Shown: piece by piece, positions 52,301 to 60,985 of the stretch
How positions within the stretch are numbered: position 1 is the stretch's first letter
Layout: every line of letters begins with the position of its first letter
Assembly (NCBI GenBank): GCA_018268915.1
Contig: JAFDVQ010000005.1
Location: 124,001-188,000 of the forward strand
From: Acidobacteriota bacterium
GTDB taxonomy: Bacteria; Acidobacteriota; Terriglobia; Terriglobales; Acidobacteriaceae
DNA length: 64,000 nt
Direction: 5' to 3'
Notes under the pieces: generated by a model
The model's input: only the letters and a program-made list of their open reading frames with translations
Told to the model about the DNA's origin: nothing
Database searches by the model: none
Translations under genes and position numbers: made by a program

Positions 52301-52551
52301 CGCTTTGGACGGCATCCGGATCAGGCGCTGCGTCCCGCCGCATTCTGGGGACAGTCGTAATCGGAGGCATGACATTGGCGACGGTGATCGGAATCCTGAT
52401 GGTTCCGGTGACCTTCTCGGTGGTCGAGTATTTGTCGCATCGTCTGCGCGGAGGCGGCTCCGATACCACCATGGATTCAACTCACCCGCCAGAGACGCAG
52501 GGCAAACATGCTCCGGCGCTGGCACGCGAAGCGCAGGAGGGACAGGCATGA
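49336..52551 (+). CDS. RND efflux inner-membrane transporter (AcrB/MexF-like, HAE1 family)
   Basis: This 1071-aa protein has the full HAE1 layout: transmembrane helix 1 (FFIRRPIVAIVIAILTVIIGVVAM), two large periplasmic loops and twelve transmembrane helices. The proton-relay Asp pair is in GLVLAIGLVVDDAIIVVEAVEHH. The helix 10-12 region has GLSAKNAILIVEFA. The C-terminal 40 residues are charged and probably cytosolic. It is a normal length. It lies 3 bp after the adaptor gene and 4 bp overlapping the outer-membrane factor gene, so the pump is expressed as a unit. Confidence 0.95.
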   Translation: MSKFFIRRPIVAIVIAILTVIIGVVAMLTLPTSQYPDIVPPEIMVQATYPGADARTLTQAVATPIEQQMNGVDNMLYMYSVNANNGQSTVYVDFDVKTNPDTDQVLSQLRVSQAQAQLPAQVNTAGVTVQKSLTSPLMLIGLSSPDNKYSVDFLTNYEIINLQDELTRVPGVARIQVFGGQYALRVWVKPDQLAKLGVTATDVINALQVQNNVNPAGQIGGEPVPNGQQFTFTVRTQGRLVTPEEFGNIVIRANPDGSILHLRDVARVELGTQTYNLTARYNNAPAGIMAVYQLPGSNAVKTAAAVTKRLHELSTTFPAGIRYDIPLDTTKAVTAGIHEIVVTLLIALALVILVVYIFLQGWRATLIPLMAVPVSLIGTFTLFPLLGFSINTLSLFGLVLAIGLVVDDAIIVVEAVEHHIDEGMTPRDAAFKAMEEVGGPVVAIALILAAVFIPTAAIPGITGRLYQQFAITIAISVLISAFNALTLSPALAAVLLKPKDTTRRAGPLRRFFNWFNRIFGRTTDKYVSTSGVLIHKSGATMLALLGVAVLAVFVGGRLPTGFLPQEDQGYLFVAMQLPDAASLQRTDSAVQRVTKALLETPGISGVVGVDGFSLLTQTQSTNSAFFFVSLKPWEVRKSRAEQIEAIQASVQQKLAGVSEGLAFSFPPPQIPGIGTSGGVTMILQDRSGNDDPTFLTKNVFGFLGAVSKRPEIAAAIPSYLPAVPQLYADVDRDKASQQQVELSSVYTTLQTFMGGYLVNYFNRFGRQWQTFVEAEGDSRTNIQNINQFYVRSANGSQVPLGSLVRVKQITGPEFILRFNEYNAAQINISGAPGYSSGQVRAALEDAFHTSMPAGMGFSYQGMSYQEQRAAEGVPAWMVFSLSLLFVFLILAALYESWTLPFSVLLSTPVAILGAYLALTMRSLENDIFATVGLIMLIGLSAKNAILIVEFAVTNYRKGQSIAESALQAARLRFRPIVMTAFAFIFGCLPLWTASGSGAASRRILGTVVIGGMTLATVIGILMVPVTFSVVEYLSHRLRGGGSDTTMDSTHPPETQGKHAPALAREAQEGQA

Positions 52552-53969
52552 CATCACGCAGCGAAAAGTTCCATTGGATTCTAGCTCTATCGTTCGCTGT
52601 CGCTCTGCTCATCGCGGGCTGCAAGGTGGGGCCCAACTATGTGCGACCGCAGGTCACAGCTCCGCCTGCTTACCGCGGTGCGGATAGCGCAGCCGTCTCT
52701 AGCGCCGATCCGGAATCGCTGGGAGACCAGGACTTCGCAAGAGTCTTTCAGCAGCCTGAACTCCAGCAGTTGATTCGGACCGCGCTCGAGAACAACTACG
52801 ATGTGCGGATAGCGGCCAAGCGTGTTCTCGAGCAACAGGCTCAACTTCGCATCACGCGCTCGCAGCTGTTTCCCAGCGTCAATGTTGGCGGCTCCGGTAT
52901 CGGGGCCGATCTGCCAAGCTCGCTGGGCAGCGGCCTCCCAAGTGGCTCGACTGTAGCTGGAAGCTTCAATTTGTCCGCAGCCTGGAACCCGGATTTCTGG
53001 GGTCTTTATCGGCGTCAATCGGAGGCTGCCCGCGCACAGTTGCTGGCCCAGACCTGGGCACAGCGTGCCGTTCGAATGACACTCGTGCAGCAGGTCGCAT
53101 CCTCATATTTTCAACTTCGCGCACTCGATGCGCAGCTTGATATCGCGAAGGAGACACTCAAGACACGACAGGAGTCCGTTCAGCTGACGAAGACGCTGGA
53201 GAGCGGCGGCTCCGTTCCGCTATCTGACCTGCGCGAGGCAGAGGAGCTGCAATACACTGCGTCGGCCCAAATTCCCAAGATCGAACAGCAGATTCAGCAA
53301 CAGGAAAACGGACTCCGGTTATTGCTCGGACAGGACCCGGGGTCCGTGCCACACACCGATCCGAGTGCTCTGAATCCCCCTCCGCAGGATCTGCCGGTAG
53401 GGCTTCCTTCCCGGCTGCTCGAGCGCCGTCCCGACATTTTGCAGGCTGAACAGCAACTGATCGCAGCCAATGCGCAGATCGGTGTGGCACGCGCACAGTT
53501 CTTTCCCCAGCTTTCGATCAGCGGTTCCGGTGGAGTGGGCGGCGACAGCCTCTCCTCCATCTTCGATCCGGACAGCAAGCTGATTTACGGGATCGGTTCG
53601 CTGACGCAGCCGATTTTTCAGGGTGGCAAACTTCGTGGCCAGCTGCAGCTTTCGCAGCGGGAAAAGGAAGAAATGGTGCTCAACTATCAGAAGACCATCA
53701 GCGGAGCCTTCCGAGATGTCTCGAACGCGCTCATCGCTGTGAACAAACAGCACGCCGCTCGCGAACAGCAGGAGAAGCTGGTCGCGGCCGCTCGCGATGC
53801 CACTCAACTGGCTCGCACACGTTATCAGGGAGGCGCAACAAGCTACCTTGAAGTGCTCACCACCGACTCAAATCTCTTTTCCGCACAGTTGAACCTGGTG
53901 AATACGCAGGAGGGAGAGGCATTGTCACTGGTACAACTCTATGGAGCTCTCGGCGGCGGCTGGCAGTGA
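52548..53969 (+). CDS. RND efflux outer-membrane factor (OprM/NodT-like) lipoprotein
   Basis: This 473-aa protein of the TolC/NodT family has a lipobox LLIAGCKVGPNY, typical of the family. It shows repeated coiled-coil halves with VGLPSRLLERRPDILQAEQQLIAANAQIGVARAQFFPQLS in the middle and ARTRYQGGATSYLEVLTTDSNLF near the C-terminus. GGAGG lies seven bases upstream of the ATG at 52548, which overlaps the RND gene by 4 bp; the frame open from 52305 is a shadow. It completes the tripartite pump. Confidence 0.93.
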   Translation: MTSRSEKFHWILALSFAVALLIAGCKVGPNYVRPQVTAPPAYRGADSAAVSSADPESLGDQDFARVFQQPELQQLIRTALENNYDVRIAAKRVLEQQAQLRITRSQLFPSVNVGGSGIGADLPSSLGSGLPSGSTVAGSFNLSAAWNPDFWGLYRRQSEAARAQLLAQTWAQRAVRMTLVQQVASSYFQLRALDAQLDIAKETLKTRQESVQLTKTLESGGSVPLSDLREAEELQYTASAQIPKIEQQIQQQENGLRLLLGQDPGSVPHTDPSALNPPPQDLPVGLPSRLLERRPDILQAEQQLIAANAQIGVARAQFFPQLSISGSGGVGGDSLSSIFDPDSKLIYGIGSLTQPIFQGGKLRGQLQLSQREKEEMVLNYQKTISGAFRDVSNALIAVNKQHAAREQQEKLVAAARDATQLARTRYQGGATSYLEVLTTDSNLFSAQLNLVNTQEGEALSLVQLYGALGGGWQ

Positions 53970-53996
53970 GTTGCCAGGCCGTCGCCTGTGAGAGCA

Positions 53997-54012
53997 GTGG
54001 TTCCCCAACCAC
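53997..54012. terminator. Weak hairpin between convergent genes
   Basis: GTGGTT-CCCC-AACCAC forms a 6-bp stem in the 45-bp gap between the convergent efflux operon and TonB receptor gene. No U-run follows on either strand, so it is only a possible bidirectional terminator. Confidence 0.3.
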
Positions 54013-54014
54013 AC

Positions 54015-57000
54015 CTAGTACATGAACTTTAAAGCGAACTGCACCTGGCGAGGAGCTTGCGCCGCCAGGATGTGATTGAACGTAGGCGAGCTGATATCGC
54101 TATCGGGTAAGCGGAAGTTCGCCCGGTTCAGGACATTGAAGAGCTCTGCGCGGAACTGGAACTGCTTCGACTCCGTCACCCTGAAATTCTTCAGGGCAGC
54201 GACGTCCCAATTTGCGTACGCAGGACCGACGTTTACGTTTCGACCTTCCGTTCCGAATTGACCTGCATTGGCGTTGACCTCGAGTCTCTGGAAGGCGCTG
54301 GAGTCAAGCCATTCGCTTACCTTGCGTGGTCCGTTGTTGGAATTGCCGATAAGGTTTGGCCGCTGGGCCGAGAAGCCGGTGATCTCCGGTGCGCTGCCTT
54401 GCGCCGAAACGTCGTTTGAGTCAAAGACGGTGAAGGGCGTCCCGCTCATAAGAGTGGCGATTCCATCCAGATGCCATCCGCCAAATGCCGTCTGATACCA
54501 GCTGTGGCCAGTATTCCAGAATGGCAGCGCCCATTCGTAGCTTGCAACGAACCGGTTGCGCGCATCGAAGAGCGAAAGCCCACGCTCAGCCGCGAGGTCG
54601 AACGGATTCTGGGCGAGATCGTTTTCGCCTGCAACCGGCTTCGCTGCCGATCCAGTTATGTTGAACGAAGAGACATCATCGATCGTCTTCGACCATGTAT
54701 AGGACAACAGGAACGACATCCCATGGCTGAAGCGCTTGCGCATGGACGCTTCCATCGCGTTATAGGAGGAGCCAGCGATTCCCGCGATTTCGCCGGTGGA
54801 CGAGTATTGGCAGGTGCTTGGCGAGTCCTCAAGGGTACAGCCCGAGTACAGCCGCCGCTGGTCGGCGTTGCTGGAATTGGAAATCGGCTGACCATTGTCG
54901 GTTCCCGGAACGAATACTGCAGGATTTGCTTCGATGAAGCGCGGCAGATGCGTTCCTTTCGTTCCGACGTATCCAATCTCGAAGAGCCAGTCAGCGCCGA
55001 AAGAGCGCTGCAAGTTCAGGTCCCAGTCCTGCGTGTAAGGAAGCGTCAATGTTGGCGCCAGAGTCAGGTTTGTGAGCGGTTTGGAGAAAGTTCCTGCTGC
55101 CGGCGGATCGCCGTTGAACGGATCTGCAAAGTTCGGCAGGCTCACCTGCGGCGTTCCGAGATACGGCGGCGCGCTAACCGGCGACTGCAAAGGGCCGCCT
55201 TGCCCGGTGTAGTAGGGCTCATAGAAGAGCCCGTATGCCGCAGTCAGGAGCCAATTGCTGTTGACACTTGGCTGCCAGGCTATTCCCACTCGTGGCGCGA
55301 ATGCCTTCTTGTCGGTAGGAATCAACCCCGCTGGCACTCCCTGATCGCCGGGATAAAGCAATCCCGCCGGTGCATTCGCGAGAATCTGCGATTGCTTTCC
55401 CGGCTCGAACAACGTCATCCGGTTGTGAATCTCGGTGTATGGCTCCGGCAGCTCGTAACGCACTCCTGCATTGATGGTGAAACGCGGGGTCACCTTATAT
55501 GAGTCCTGTACGTACCAGTTTGCGGCGTTCCCGCGAATACCGCGAGAGAAGTCCCCGACGCCTTGCAGGAAGACGACGGGTTGGCCCGTGAGGAAGCTGG
55601 CGAACGCATCGGTCACCGGAAACGGCACGAACACGAAGAATCCGTTGGTTGCGATTCCCTGCAGCACATTAATGCGTTGATGCTGGTAACCACCGCCAAA
55701 TTTCAGCTCATGCTTGCCGCGAACCCAACTCAGGGATGCGGAGTAATCGAAAACATCTTCGTAGGTGTTGCGCGGACCCGTTATCGGGTCGCCTACCGTG
55801 GCGTAACCGTTCACCTGGATAAACGGCGGCCCGGTCGCGACATCAAGGCTCGGGGTGTACTGAAATCCAAGGGTGGAAGGTGACCGATGATCCTCGCGCT
55901 CTCCGAAGAGGAACTTATTGCGGAGGTAGGAGAGGCGCCCGATACCGATGACAGCAGGCGAGAACGTATGCGTCTCCTGCGCGACGAAGTTCTGTGCGCG
56001 CTGGTCTTCGCCTACCGGGAAGCCCGGAACGCTTGCACCGCCAGGGGACAGCGGATCAAGCTGGGAAAGCTGGCTGAACATGTAGCGGAAGTTCAGTGTG
56101 TCTTTTGATGTGAGGTAGTGATCGACCTTGATGCCGAATTGGTCGGAGTCGTTCCGCAATGTCTGAGTTGTCGACAGCAGATTCGTGCCGGCATTCGGGG
56201 CCGGGAAGAAGCTCAGAAGATTCTGCGAAACGGGATTGATCTGGTTCTGCGGGATCTGATTATTCGGATAAGGTGCATTGGCAAAGACATTGAAGAGCTG
56301 GTGCTGCGGATTGTTGCAGAACGGCCCAGTCATACCGTCCTGTGGCGTGCAGAGTTCGGAAAAGTCGCCGGCACGCTGCTTCAACGACGGCACAGTGGTA
56401 AGCGCCGACTCACCCTGACGGTTGCGAAAACCCTCATAGAATCCAAAAACGAATGCCTTGTCTTTCTTGATCGGAGCGCCGACTGTAGCGCCAAATTGAT
56501 TCTGCTTCAGCGGCTCTTGCGTCTGCGCAAAATAGTTGTTTGCATCGACGACGTCATTGCGTAGAAATTCCCACAGCGTCCCATGAAACTGATTCGTACC
56601 GGAACGCGTGATCAGATTCGTCGTTGACCCAAGGGCATTTCCGAATTCGGCGCTCGCGTTGTGCGTGATGATTCGAAATTCGCTGATCGCATCCACCGGG
56701 GGTCTGAGAACGAATCCGCCATCTACTCCGTTGAAATTGTTCGCACCGTCGATCAGAAAGTTATTCGATTCAGGCCGCTGCCCGTTCACCGCGTAGCCCT
56801 GTCCATTGCGAAGCGATCCGCCTGCTTCGGCGATCCCCGGCGTCAAGGGAACGACGCCTGGCTGCAACAGGCCAAGCTGCGAGAAGTTGCGCCCATTCAG
56901 CGGCAGATCTTCCAGCTCGCGCTGTTGCACGACCTTTCCCATGCTGGTGACGGTTGGCTCAATAAGTTCGGCGTCGGCGCTCACCAGCACCTGCTCTTTT

Positions 57001-57332
57001 TCTGAACCGACGGCGAGGCGCGGTGAGACCGAAGCCGTCTCATTCACGTTCAGCGTGATGCCGTCCTGCACGTATTCCTGAAAGCCTTTTGCGGCGACGT
57101 GGAGGCTGTAATGACCAACCGGGAGTTCCAGAATCACGTAGTTGCCACTCCGATCGGTTGTTGTATCGCGTGAAAGGCCCGTCTCAGCCTGTCGCGCTGT
57201 TACCGTCGCATTGCTTATGACGGCGCCGCTCGGGTCGGTTACGGTTCCGCGGAAGCTTCCTGTGATCTGTTGTGCAGACAAACTGAGGGAAGTAAGCGCT
57301 GCAAAAAACAGCACATTACGAAATACATTCAT
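54015..57332 (-). CDS. TonB-dependent receptor with carboxypeptidase-regulatory-like N-domain (acidobacterial Oar-like)
   Basis: This 1105-aa outer-membrane protein begins with a signal peptide (NVFRNVLFFAALTSLSLSAQ) and a carboxypeptidase-regulatory-like beta-sandwich (ITGSFRGTVTDPSGAVISNATVT). A plug follows (EQVLVSADAELIEP, LPLNGRNFSQLGLLQPGV), then a long beta-barrel with many FRYMFSQ-, WNLNLQRS-type strands ending in the aromatic FALKFMY. Such giant receptors are hallmarks of acidobacteria and probably import oligosaccharides or other large ligands. The start at 57332 has GGAGG twelve bases upstream; the frame open to 57452 crosses the operator region. Several palindromes just upstream suggest a dedicated regulator. 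Confidence 0.9.
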   Translation of the reverse strand: MNVFRNVLFFAALTSLSLSAQQITGSFRGTVTDPSGAVISNATVTARQAETGLSRDTTTDRSGNYVILELPVGHYSLHVAAKGFQEYVQDGITLNVNETASVSPRLAVGSEKEQVLVSADAELIEPTVTSMGKVVQQRELEDLPLNGRNFSQLGLLQPGVVPLTPGIAEAGGSLRNGQGYAVNGQRPESNNFLIDGANNFNGVDGGFVLRPPVDAISEFRIITHNASAEFGNALGSTTNLITRSGTNQFHGTLWEFLRNDVVDANNYFAQTQEPLKQNQFGATVGAPIKKDKAFVFGFYEGFRNRQGESALTTVPSLKQRAGDFSELCTPQDGMTGPFCNNPQHQLFNVFANAPYPNNQIPQNQINPVSQNLLSFFPAPNAGTNLLSTTQTLRNDSDQFGIKVDHYLTSKDTLNFRYMFSQLSQLDPLSPGGASVPGFPVGEDQRAQNFVAQETHTFSPAVIGIGRLSYLRNKFLFGEREDHRSPSTLGFQYTPSLDVATGPPFIQVNGYATVGDPITGPRNTYEDVFDYSASLSWVRGKHELKFGGGYQHQRINVLQGIATNGFFVFVPFPVTDAFASFLTGQPVVFLQGVGDFSRGIRGNAANWYVQDSYKVTPRFTINAGVRYELPEPYTEIHNRMTLFEPGKQSQILANAPAGLLYPGDQGVPAGLIPTDKKAFAPRVGIAWQPSVNSNWLLTAAYGLFYEPYYTGQGGPLQSPVSAPPYLGTPQVSLPNFADPFNGDPPAAGTFSKPLTNLTLAPTLTLPYTQDWDLNLQRSFGADWLFEIGYVGTKGTHLPRFIEANPAVFVPGTDNGQPISNSSNADQRRLYSGCTLEDSPSTCQYSSTGEIAGIAGSSYNAMEASMRKRFSHGMSFLLSYTWSKTIDDVSSFNITGSAAKPVAGENDLAQNPFDLAAERGLSLFDARNRFVASYEWALPFWNTGHSWYQTAFGGWHLDGIATLMSGTPFTVFDSNDVSAQGSAPEITGFSAQRPNLIGNSNNGPRKVSEWLDSSAFQRLEVNANAGQFGTEGRNVNVGPAYANWDVAALKNFRVTESKQFQFRAELFNVLNRANFRLPDSDISSPTFNHILAAQAPRQVQFALKFMY

Positions 57333-57376
57333 CTTTCTTTCAAGCCTCCAAAATCTGGCACTACACACGTGATGCT

Positions 57377-57427
57377 GGTGTTTCGAATGACACCGATTGG
57401 CGTGATAATCACTGACATGCATGTCAG
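57377..57427. promoter_or_regulatory. Cluster of palindromes upstream of the TonB receptor
   Basis: Three inverted repeats lie 45-95 bp upstream of the receptor start. They are GGTGT-N8-ACACC (57377-57394), GTGAT-A-ATCAC (57402-57412) and a perfect 16-bp palindrome CTGACATGCATGTCAG (57412-57427). They look like operator sites for dimeric regulators. The responsible protein is not encoded next door. The gap 57333-57691 contains nothing else except the nrdJ terminator. Confidence 0.5.
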
Positions 57428-57632
57428 CGACTGTTTCTACGCAGCCGACCACTCATTGAGCACGGGAATTGGTAACGGAGAGTCCGTCGGACAGGAGTCC
57501 ACAGACATCCACGGGAAAGGTGTTTTGGCAGGCTGCACGCTTGAACACTACTAGTTGTGTCGAGGTAATGTCCTGCACCGGTCGATGGGCAAGTTACTCA
57601 ATCGTTCGATGGAGTAGCGATTTTCTGATCGG

Positions 57633-57670
57633 TAAAACAAAACCGGAGCAGAGAACCTTCTCTGCCCCGG
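57633..57670 (-). terminator. Intrinsic terminator after nrdJ
   Basis: On the minus strand CCGGGGCAGAGAA-GG-TTCTCTGCTCCGG forms a strong stem with one mismatch (57643-57670). It is followed by TTTTGTTTT. It lies 21 bp after the nrdJ stop and insulates the TonB receptor gene downstream. Confidence 0.88.
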
Positions 57671-57691
57671 TCGGAGATTACTTCGCAGGAC

Positions 57692-60600
57692 CTAACTGCA
57701 GCCTGACGTTGAGCCGCAGCTCATGCAGCGATAGCAGCTTCCATTGCGAACCATGATGGCTCCGCAGGTGGAGCAGCTTGGAGCATCGCCCATCTCGTAC
57801 ATGCCGCGCATTGCATCGGAGGCATGGAAGAGACCACGATCCTGCAGTGATGGCGCGCTGCTCGAGGATGAAGCCGCACTGGTTGCCTCGGGCGCGATGC
57901 TTCCGCCCGGAGCCGACGTGCTTCCCATCCCTGTGTAGGACCTCTTTGCCATCTCTTCTGCGAGGCGAGAGAGTTGGTTGTGCTCGCCGGCATCCAAATC
58001 GTCGTCTGACAGAATCGTCGGAGTTTCGGGAATTGGGGCAGCAGCCTGCGGAGCGAGACCCGCAAACAGTGTGAGCTGTTCGCCCGAAAGGAAACGCAGA
58101 TTGAGCCAGCGGAAGATGTAGTCCATGAGGCTCTTCGCATAGCCGATTTGCTCATTCCCAGTCCAGCCCGAGGGCTCGAAGCGAGTGTGCGCGAACTTCT
58201 CGCACAGAACACGCAACGGAACTCCGTGCTGAAGCGCGAGAGAGATGGAGGTCGCAAACGCATCCATGAGACCGGATACGGTGGAACCTTCCTTCGCCAT
58301 CTTGATGAAGATCTCTCCGGGTTGTCCCGTGGGATACAGACCTACCGTGATGTAGCCCTCATGTCCCGCAATTGAGAACTTGTGGGTTACGGATGCGCGC
58401 TCTTCCTGCAGACGGTGGCGCACAGCGCGCGGCGGAGCATTGAGATCCTGCGATTGCGGTTCGGCCGCCAATGCAGCTGTGAGTTGAGGCACGCTTGTTG
58501 CTTTGGCGATTTGATCCAGCGCAAACTGGAAGGCGCCAGCAGCGTTGATCACTGACTTTGCCGTGACTTCAAGCTTCTCGCTGATCTTGGCTTCGAGTGT
58601 CTTGAGGTCAGACTCGGCAGCAGGCATGCCGGATGCAAGCTGGGCGAGCACACGCTGACCCGCAACATCGAAAGCAGTAACTTCTTTCTTGGTGTCGATG
58701 CTGGTGTTGAGCGGCTGCGTACCTTTGGATCCGTCGCGGTAGATGGCGACCGCCTTGATGCCCTGCCGCCAGCTTTCGGCGTATGCCTCTGCGATATCTT
58801 CTGGAGTGGCTTCGTTCGGCAGGTTTACGGTCTTCGAGATCGCACCGGAGAGGAACGGTTGCGTGGCCGACATCATCTTGATGTGGCCCATGTAATGAAT
58901 CGAGCGAGTTCCCTTCGCGGGCTTGAACGAGCAGTCGAAGACTGGTAGATGCTCAGGCTTGATGCCAGGAGCGCCTTCGATGGTGCCGGTGGCGTCGATG
59001 TAGCTCACGATCGCGTCAACCTGATCGTTGTTGTACCCGAGCTTGAAGAGTGCTGCAGGCACGGTGTTGTTGACGATCTTGATCATGCCTCCGCCGACGA
59101 GTTTCTTGTACTTGACGAGAGCGAGATCGGGCTCGATGCCTGTGGTGTCGCAATCCATCATGAAGCCGATGGTGCCAGTGGGAGCGAGCACGGTGGTCTG
59201 CGAGTTGCGATAACCGTAGCGCTCACCGTAGACGAGAGCCATGTCCCAGCACTCGCGGCTGGCTTCGATCAGCGCTTCGAGCTGCGGAAGCATGAAGGGC
59301 TCGCCGCTCTGGCGCGACTTGCCGATGTTATTGACTTCGGCGCGATGCATGCGGATGACGTTGAGGAACGGCTCGCGATTGACATAGAAGCCGGGGCAAG
59401 CTCCGCCCTGGCGCTCCACGCTCGCGGTGAGCGGCGTTGCCGATGCGAGTGAAGGCGCATTTGCAGCCAGCACTGCAGACTGCAGATAAGCCTGTCCGCA
59501 CATAATCGCGGTGAGCGCTGCAGCAAGATCGCGGCCGGTTGCTGAATCGTACGGAATGCCAAACGACATGAGCAGCGCGCCGAGGTTGGCGTAGCCAAGA
59601 CCGAGCGGACGATAATCGTGCGAGTTGCGCGAGATCTTCTCGGTCGGGTAGCCGGAGTTATCGACCAGGATCTCCATCGCGGTGATGACGACCGAGATGG
59701 CGTGACGATACTCGGGGATGTTGAAGACGCCATTCGATGAAACAAACTTCATCAGGTTGAAGCTGGCCAGGTTGCAGGCCGAGTTATCGAGGAACATGTA
59801 CTCGCTGCACGGATTCGACGCGTTAATGCGCGCCGTGTTCTTCGATGTGTGCCACTTGTTGATTGTCGTGTCGAACTGAAGGCCGGGATCGCCGCAGTGC
59901 CACGTGGCATCGGCAATCATGCGCATGATTTCGCGAGCCTTAAAAGCGTGAACGGGCTTTTCGTCCTTCACGCCCTTGGTCCAGTACTCGCCGTCGGTCT
60001 CGTACGCGCGCATGAACTCATCGGTGACGCGGACTGAATTATTGGCGTTCTGGAAGAAGATAGACGAGAAAGCTTCCGAGTCCGGACCGGAACCGTCATA
60101 GCCACTCCGGATCAGCGTGTGCGCCTTGGCTTCTTCTTTGGCTTTGCACTCGATGAAGTCGATGATGTCAGGATGCTCGGCATTCAGGATGGCCATCTTG
60201 GCTGCACGGCGAGTTTTGCCGCCGCTCTTGATGACACCTGCGAAGGCGTCGAGGCCGCGCATAAAACTGAGAGGGCCGCTGGCCGTTCCGCCGCCGGTGA
60301 CACCTTCGTGGCTGGAACGCAGCGAGCTGAAGTTGGTCCCTGTGCCTGATCCGTATTTGAAGAGGAGCGCCTCGGTACGGGCCAGGTCCATGATGCCCTC
60401 CATCGAATCTTCGACGGAGTTGATGAAGCAGGCGGAGCACTGCGGATTTTTGTAACCGGTGGGCGCGTGGACCACGCCGCCAGTCGCGGGATCCCAGTGC
60501 CAATTGGCTCCAGCCGCAAATGGCTCGAGGCGATCGCAACCAACGTTGAACCACACAGGCGAATTGAAGGCGACCTTCTGCGTGAGCAGCATGTGCGCCA

Positions 60601-60985
60601 GCTCGTCGTGGAAGATGGCTGCGTCATTGTCGCTGGCGAAATATCCGCCGGCGATACCCCAATCGCGGACGGTCTCAGCCACGCGTGAGACGAGTTGCCG
60701 CACGCCGGTTTCGCGCTCGGGCGAGTTCAAAGGGCCGTGCAGGTATTTCGACGCCACGATGTTGGTCGCCGTCATCGACCAATCAACCGGGATGTCGACG
60801 TCTTTCTGTTCGAAAATCGTATTGCCCTTGCTGTCGGCGATCAGGGCGGTACGGCGCTCCCATTTCACTTCGTCATAGGGGGAGACCCCTTCAGTCGAGA
60901 AACGGCGGGAAAAGGTCAGGCCACCCTGGCTCCGTGGAGTCTGGAGGGCTGCGTCGGTGGTTGTCTGAAGGTGAGCCTCGCTCAT
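57692..60985 (-). CDS. nrdJ: Adenosylcobalamin-dependent (class II) ribonucleotide reductase
   Basis: This 1097-aa protein reduces ribonucleotides with coenzyme B12 and no oxygen-dependent radical subunit, so it works with or without oxygen. It has the glycyl/thiyl barrel blocks PVWFNVG, SACFINSVEDSMEGIMD, SGTGTNFSSLRSS, NPCSEYMFLDNSACNLASFNLMKF and ATYPTGTIGFMMDCDTTGIEP-type APTGTIGFMMDCDTTG. The C-terminus ends in a Cys-rich zinc/redox tail (CSTCGAIM and CYRCMSCG). The start at 60985 has GGAGA eight bases upstream; an in-frame start at 61018 is less likely. A NrdR-box-like palindrome lies about 220 bp upstream and a strong terminator follows. Confidence 0.95.
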   Translation of the reverse strand: MSEAHLQTTTDAALQTPRSQGGLTFSRRFSTEGVSPYDEVKWERRTALIADSKGNTIFEQKDVDIPVDWSMTATNIVASKYLHGPLNSPERETGVRQLVSRVAETVRDWGIAGGYFASDNDAAIFHDELAHMLLTQKVAFNSPVWFNVGCDRLEPFAAGANWHWDPATGGVVHAPTGYKNPQCSACFINSVEDSMEGIMDLARTEALLFKYGSGTGTNFSSLRSSHEGVTGGGTASGPLSFMRGLDAFAGVIKSGGKTRRAAKMAILNAEHPDIIDFIECKAKEEAKAHTLIRSGYDGSGPDSEAFSSIFFQNANNSVRVTDEFMRAYETDGEYWTKGVKDEKPVHAFKAREIMRMIADATWHCGDPGLQFDTTINKWHTSKNTARINASNPCSEYMFLDNSACNLASFNLMKFVSSNGVFNIPEYRHAISVVITAMEILVDNSGYPTEKISRNSHDYRPLGLGYANLGALLMSFGIPYDSATGRDLAAALTAIMCGQAYLQSAVLAANAPSLASATPLTASVERQGGACPGFYVNREPFLNVIRMHRAEVNNIGKSRQSGEPFMLPQLEALIEASRECWDMALVYGERYGYRNSQTTVLAPTGTIGFMMDCDTTGIEPDLALVKYKKLVGGGMIKIVNNTVPAALFKLGYNNDQVDAIVSYIDATGTIEGAPGIKPEHLPVFDCSFKPAKGTRSIHYMGHIKMMSATQPFLSGAISKTVNLPNEATPEDIAEAYAESWRQGIKAVAIYRDGSKGTQPLNTSIDTKKEVTAFDVAGQRVLAQLASGMPAAESDLKTLEAKISEKLEVTAKSVINAAGAFQFALDQIAKATSVPQLTAALAAEPQSQDLNAPPRAVRHRLQEERASVTHKFSIAGHEGYITVGLYPTGQPGEIFIKMAKEGSTVSGLMDAFATSISLALQHGVPLRVLCEKFAHTRFEPSGWTGNEQIGYAKSLMDYIFRWLNLRFLSGEQLTLFAGLAPQAAAPIPETPTILSDDDLDAGEHNQLSRLAEEMAKRSYTGMGSTSAPGGSIAPEATSAASSSSSAPSLQDRGLFHASDAMRGMYEMGDAPSCSTCGAIMVRNGSCYRCMSCGSTSGCS

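Noticed and set aside
54471..55502. 343-aa open frame antisense to the TonB receptor gene
   Set aside because: Arg/Cys-rich shadow composition and no promoter or family match.
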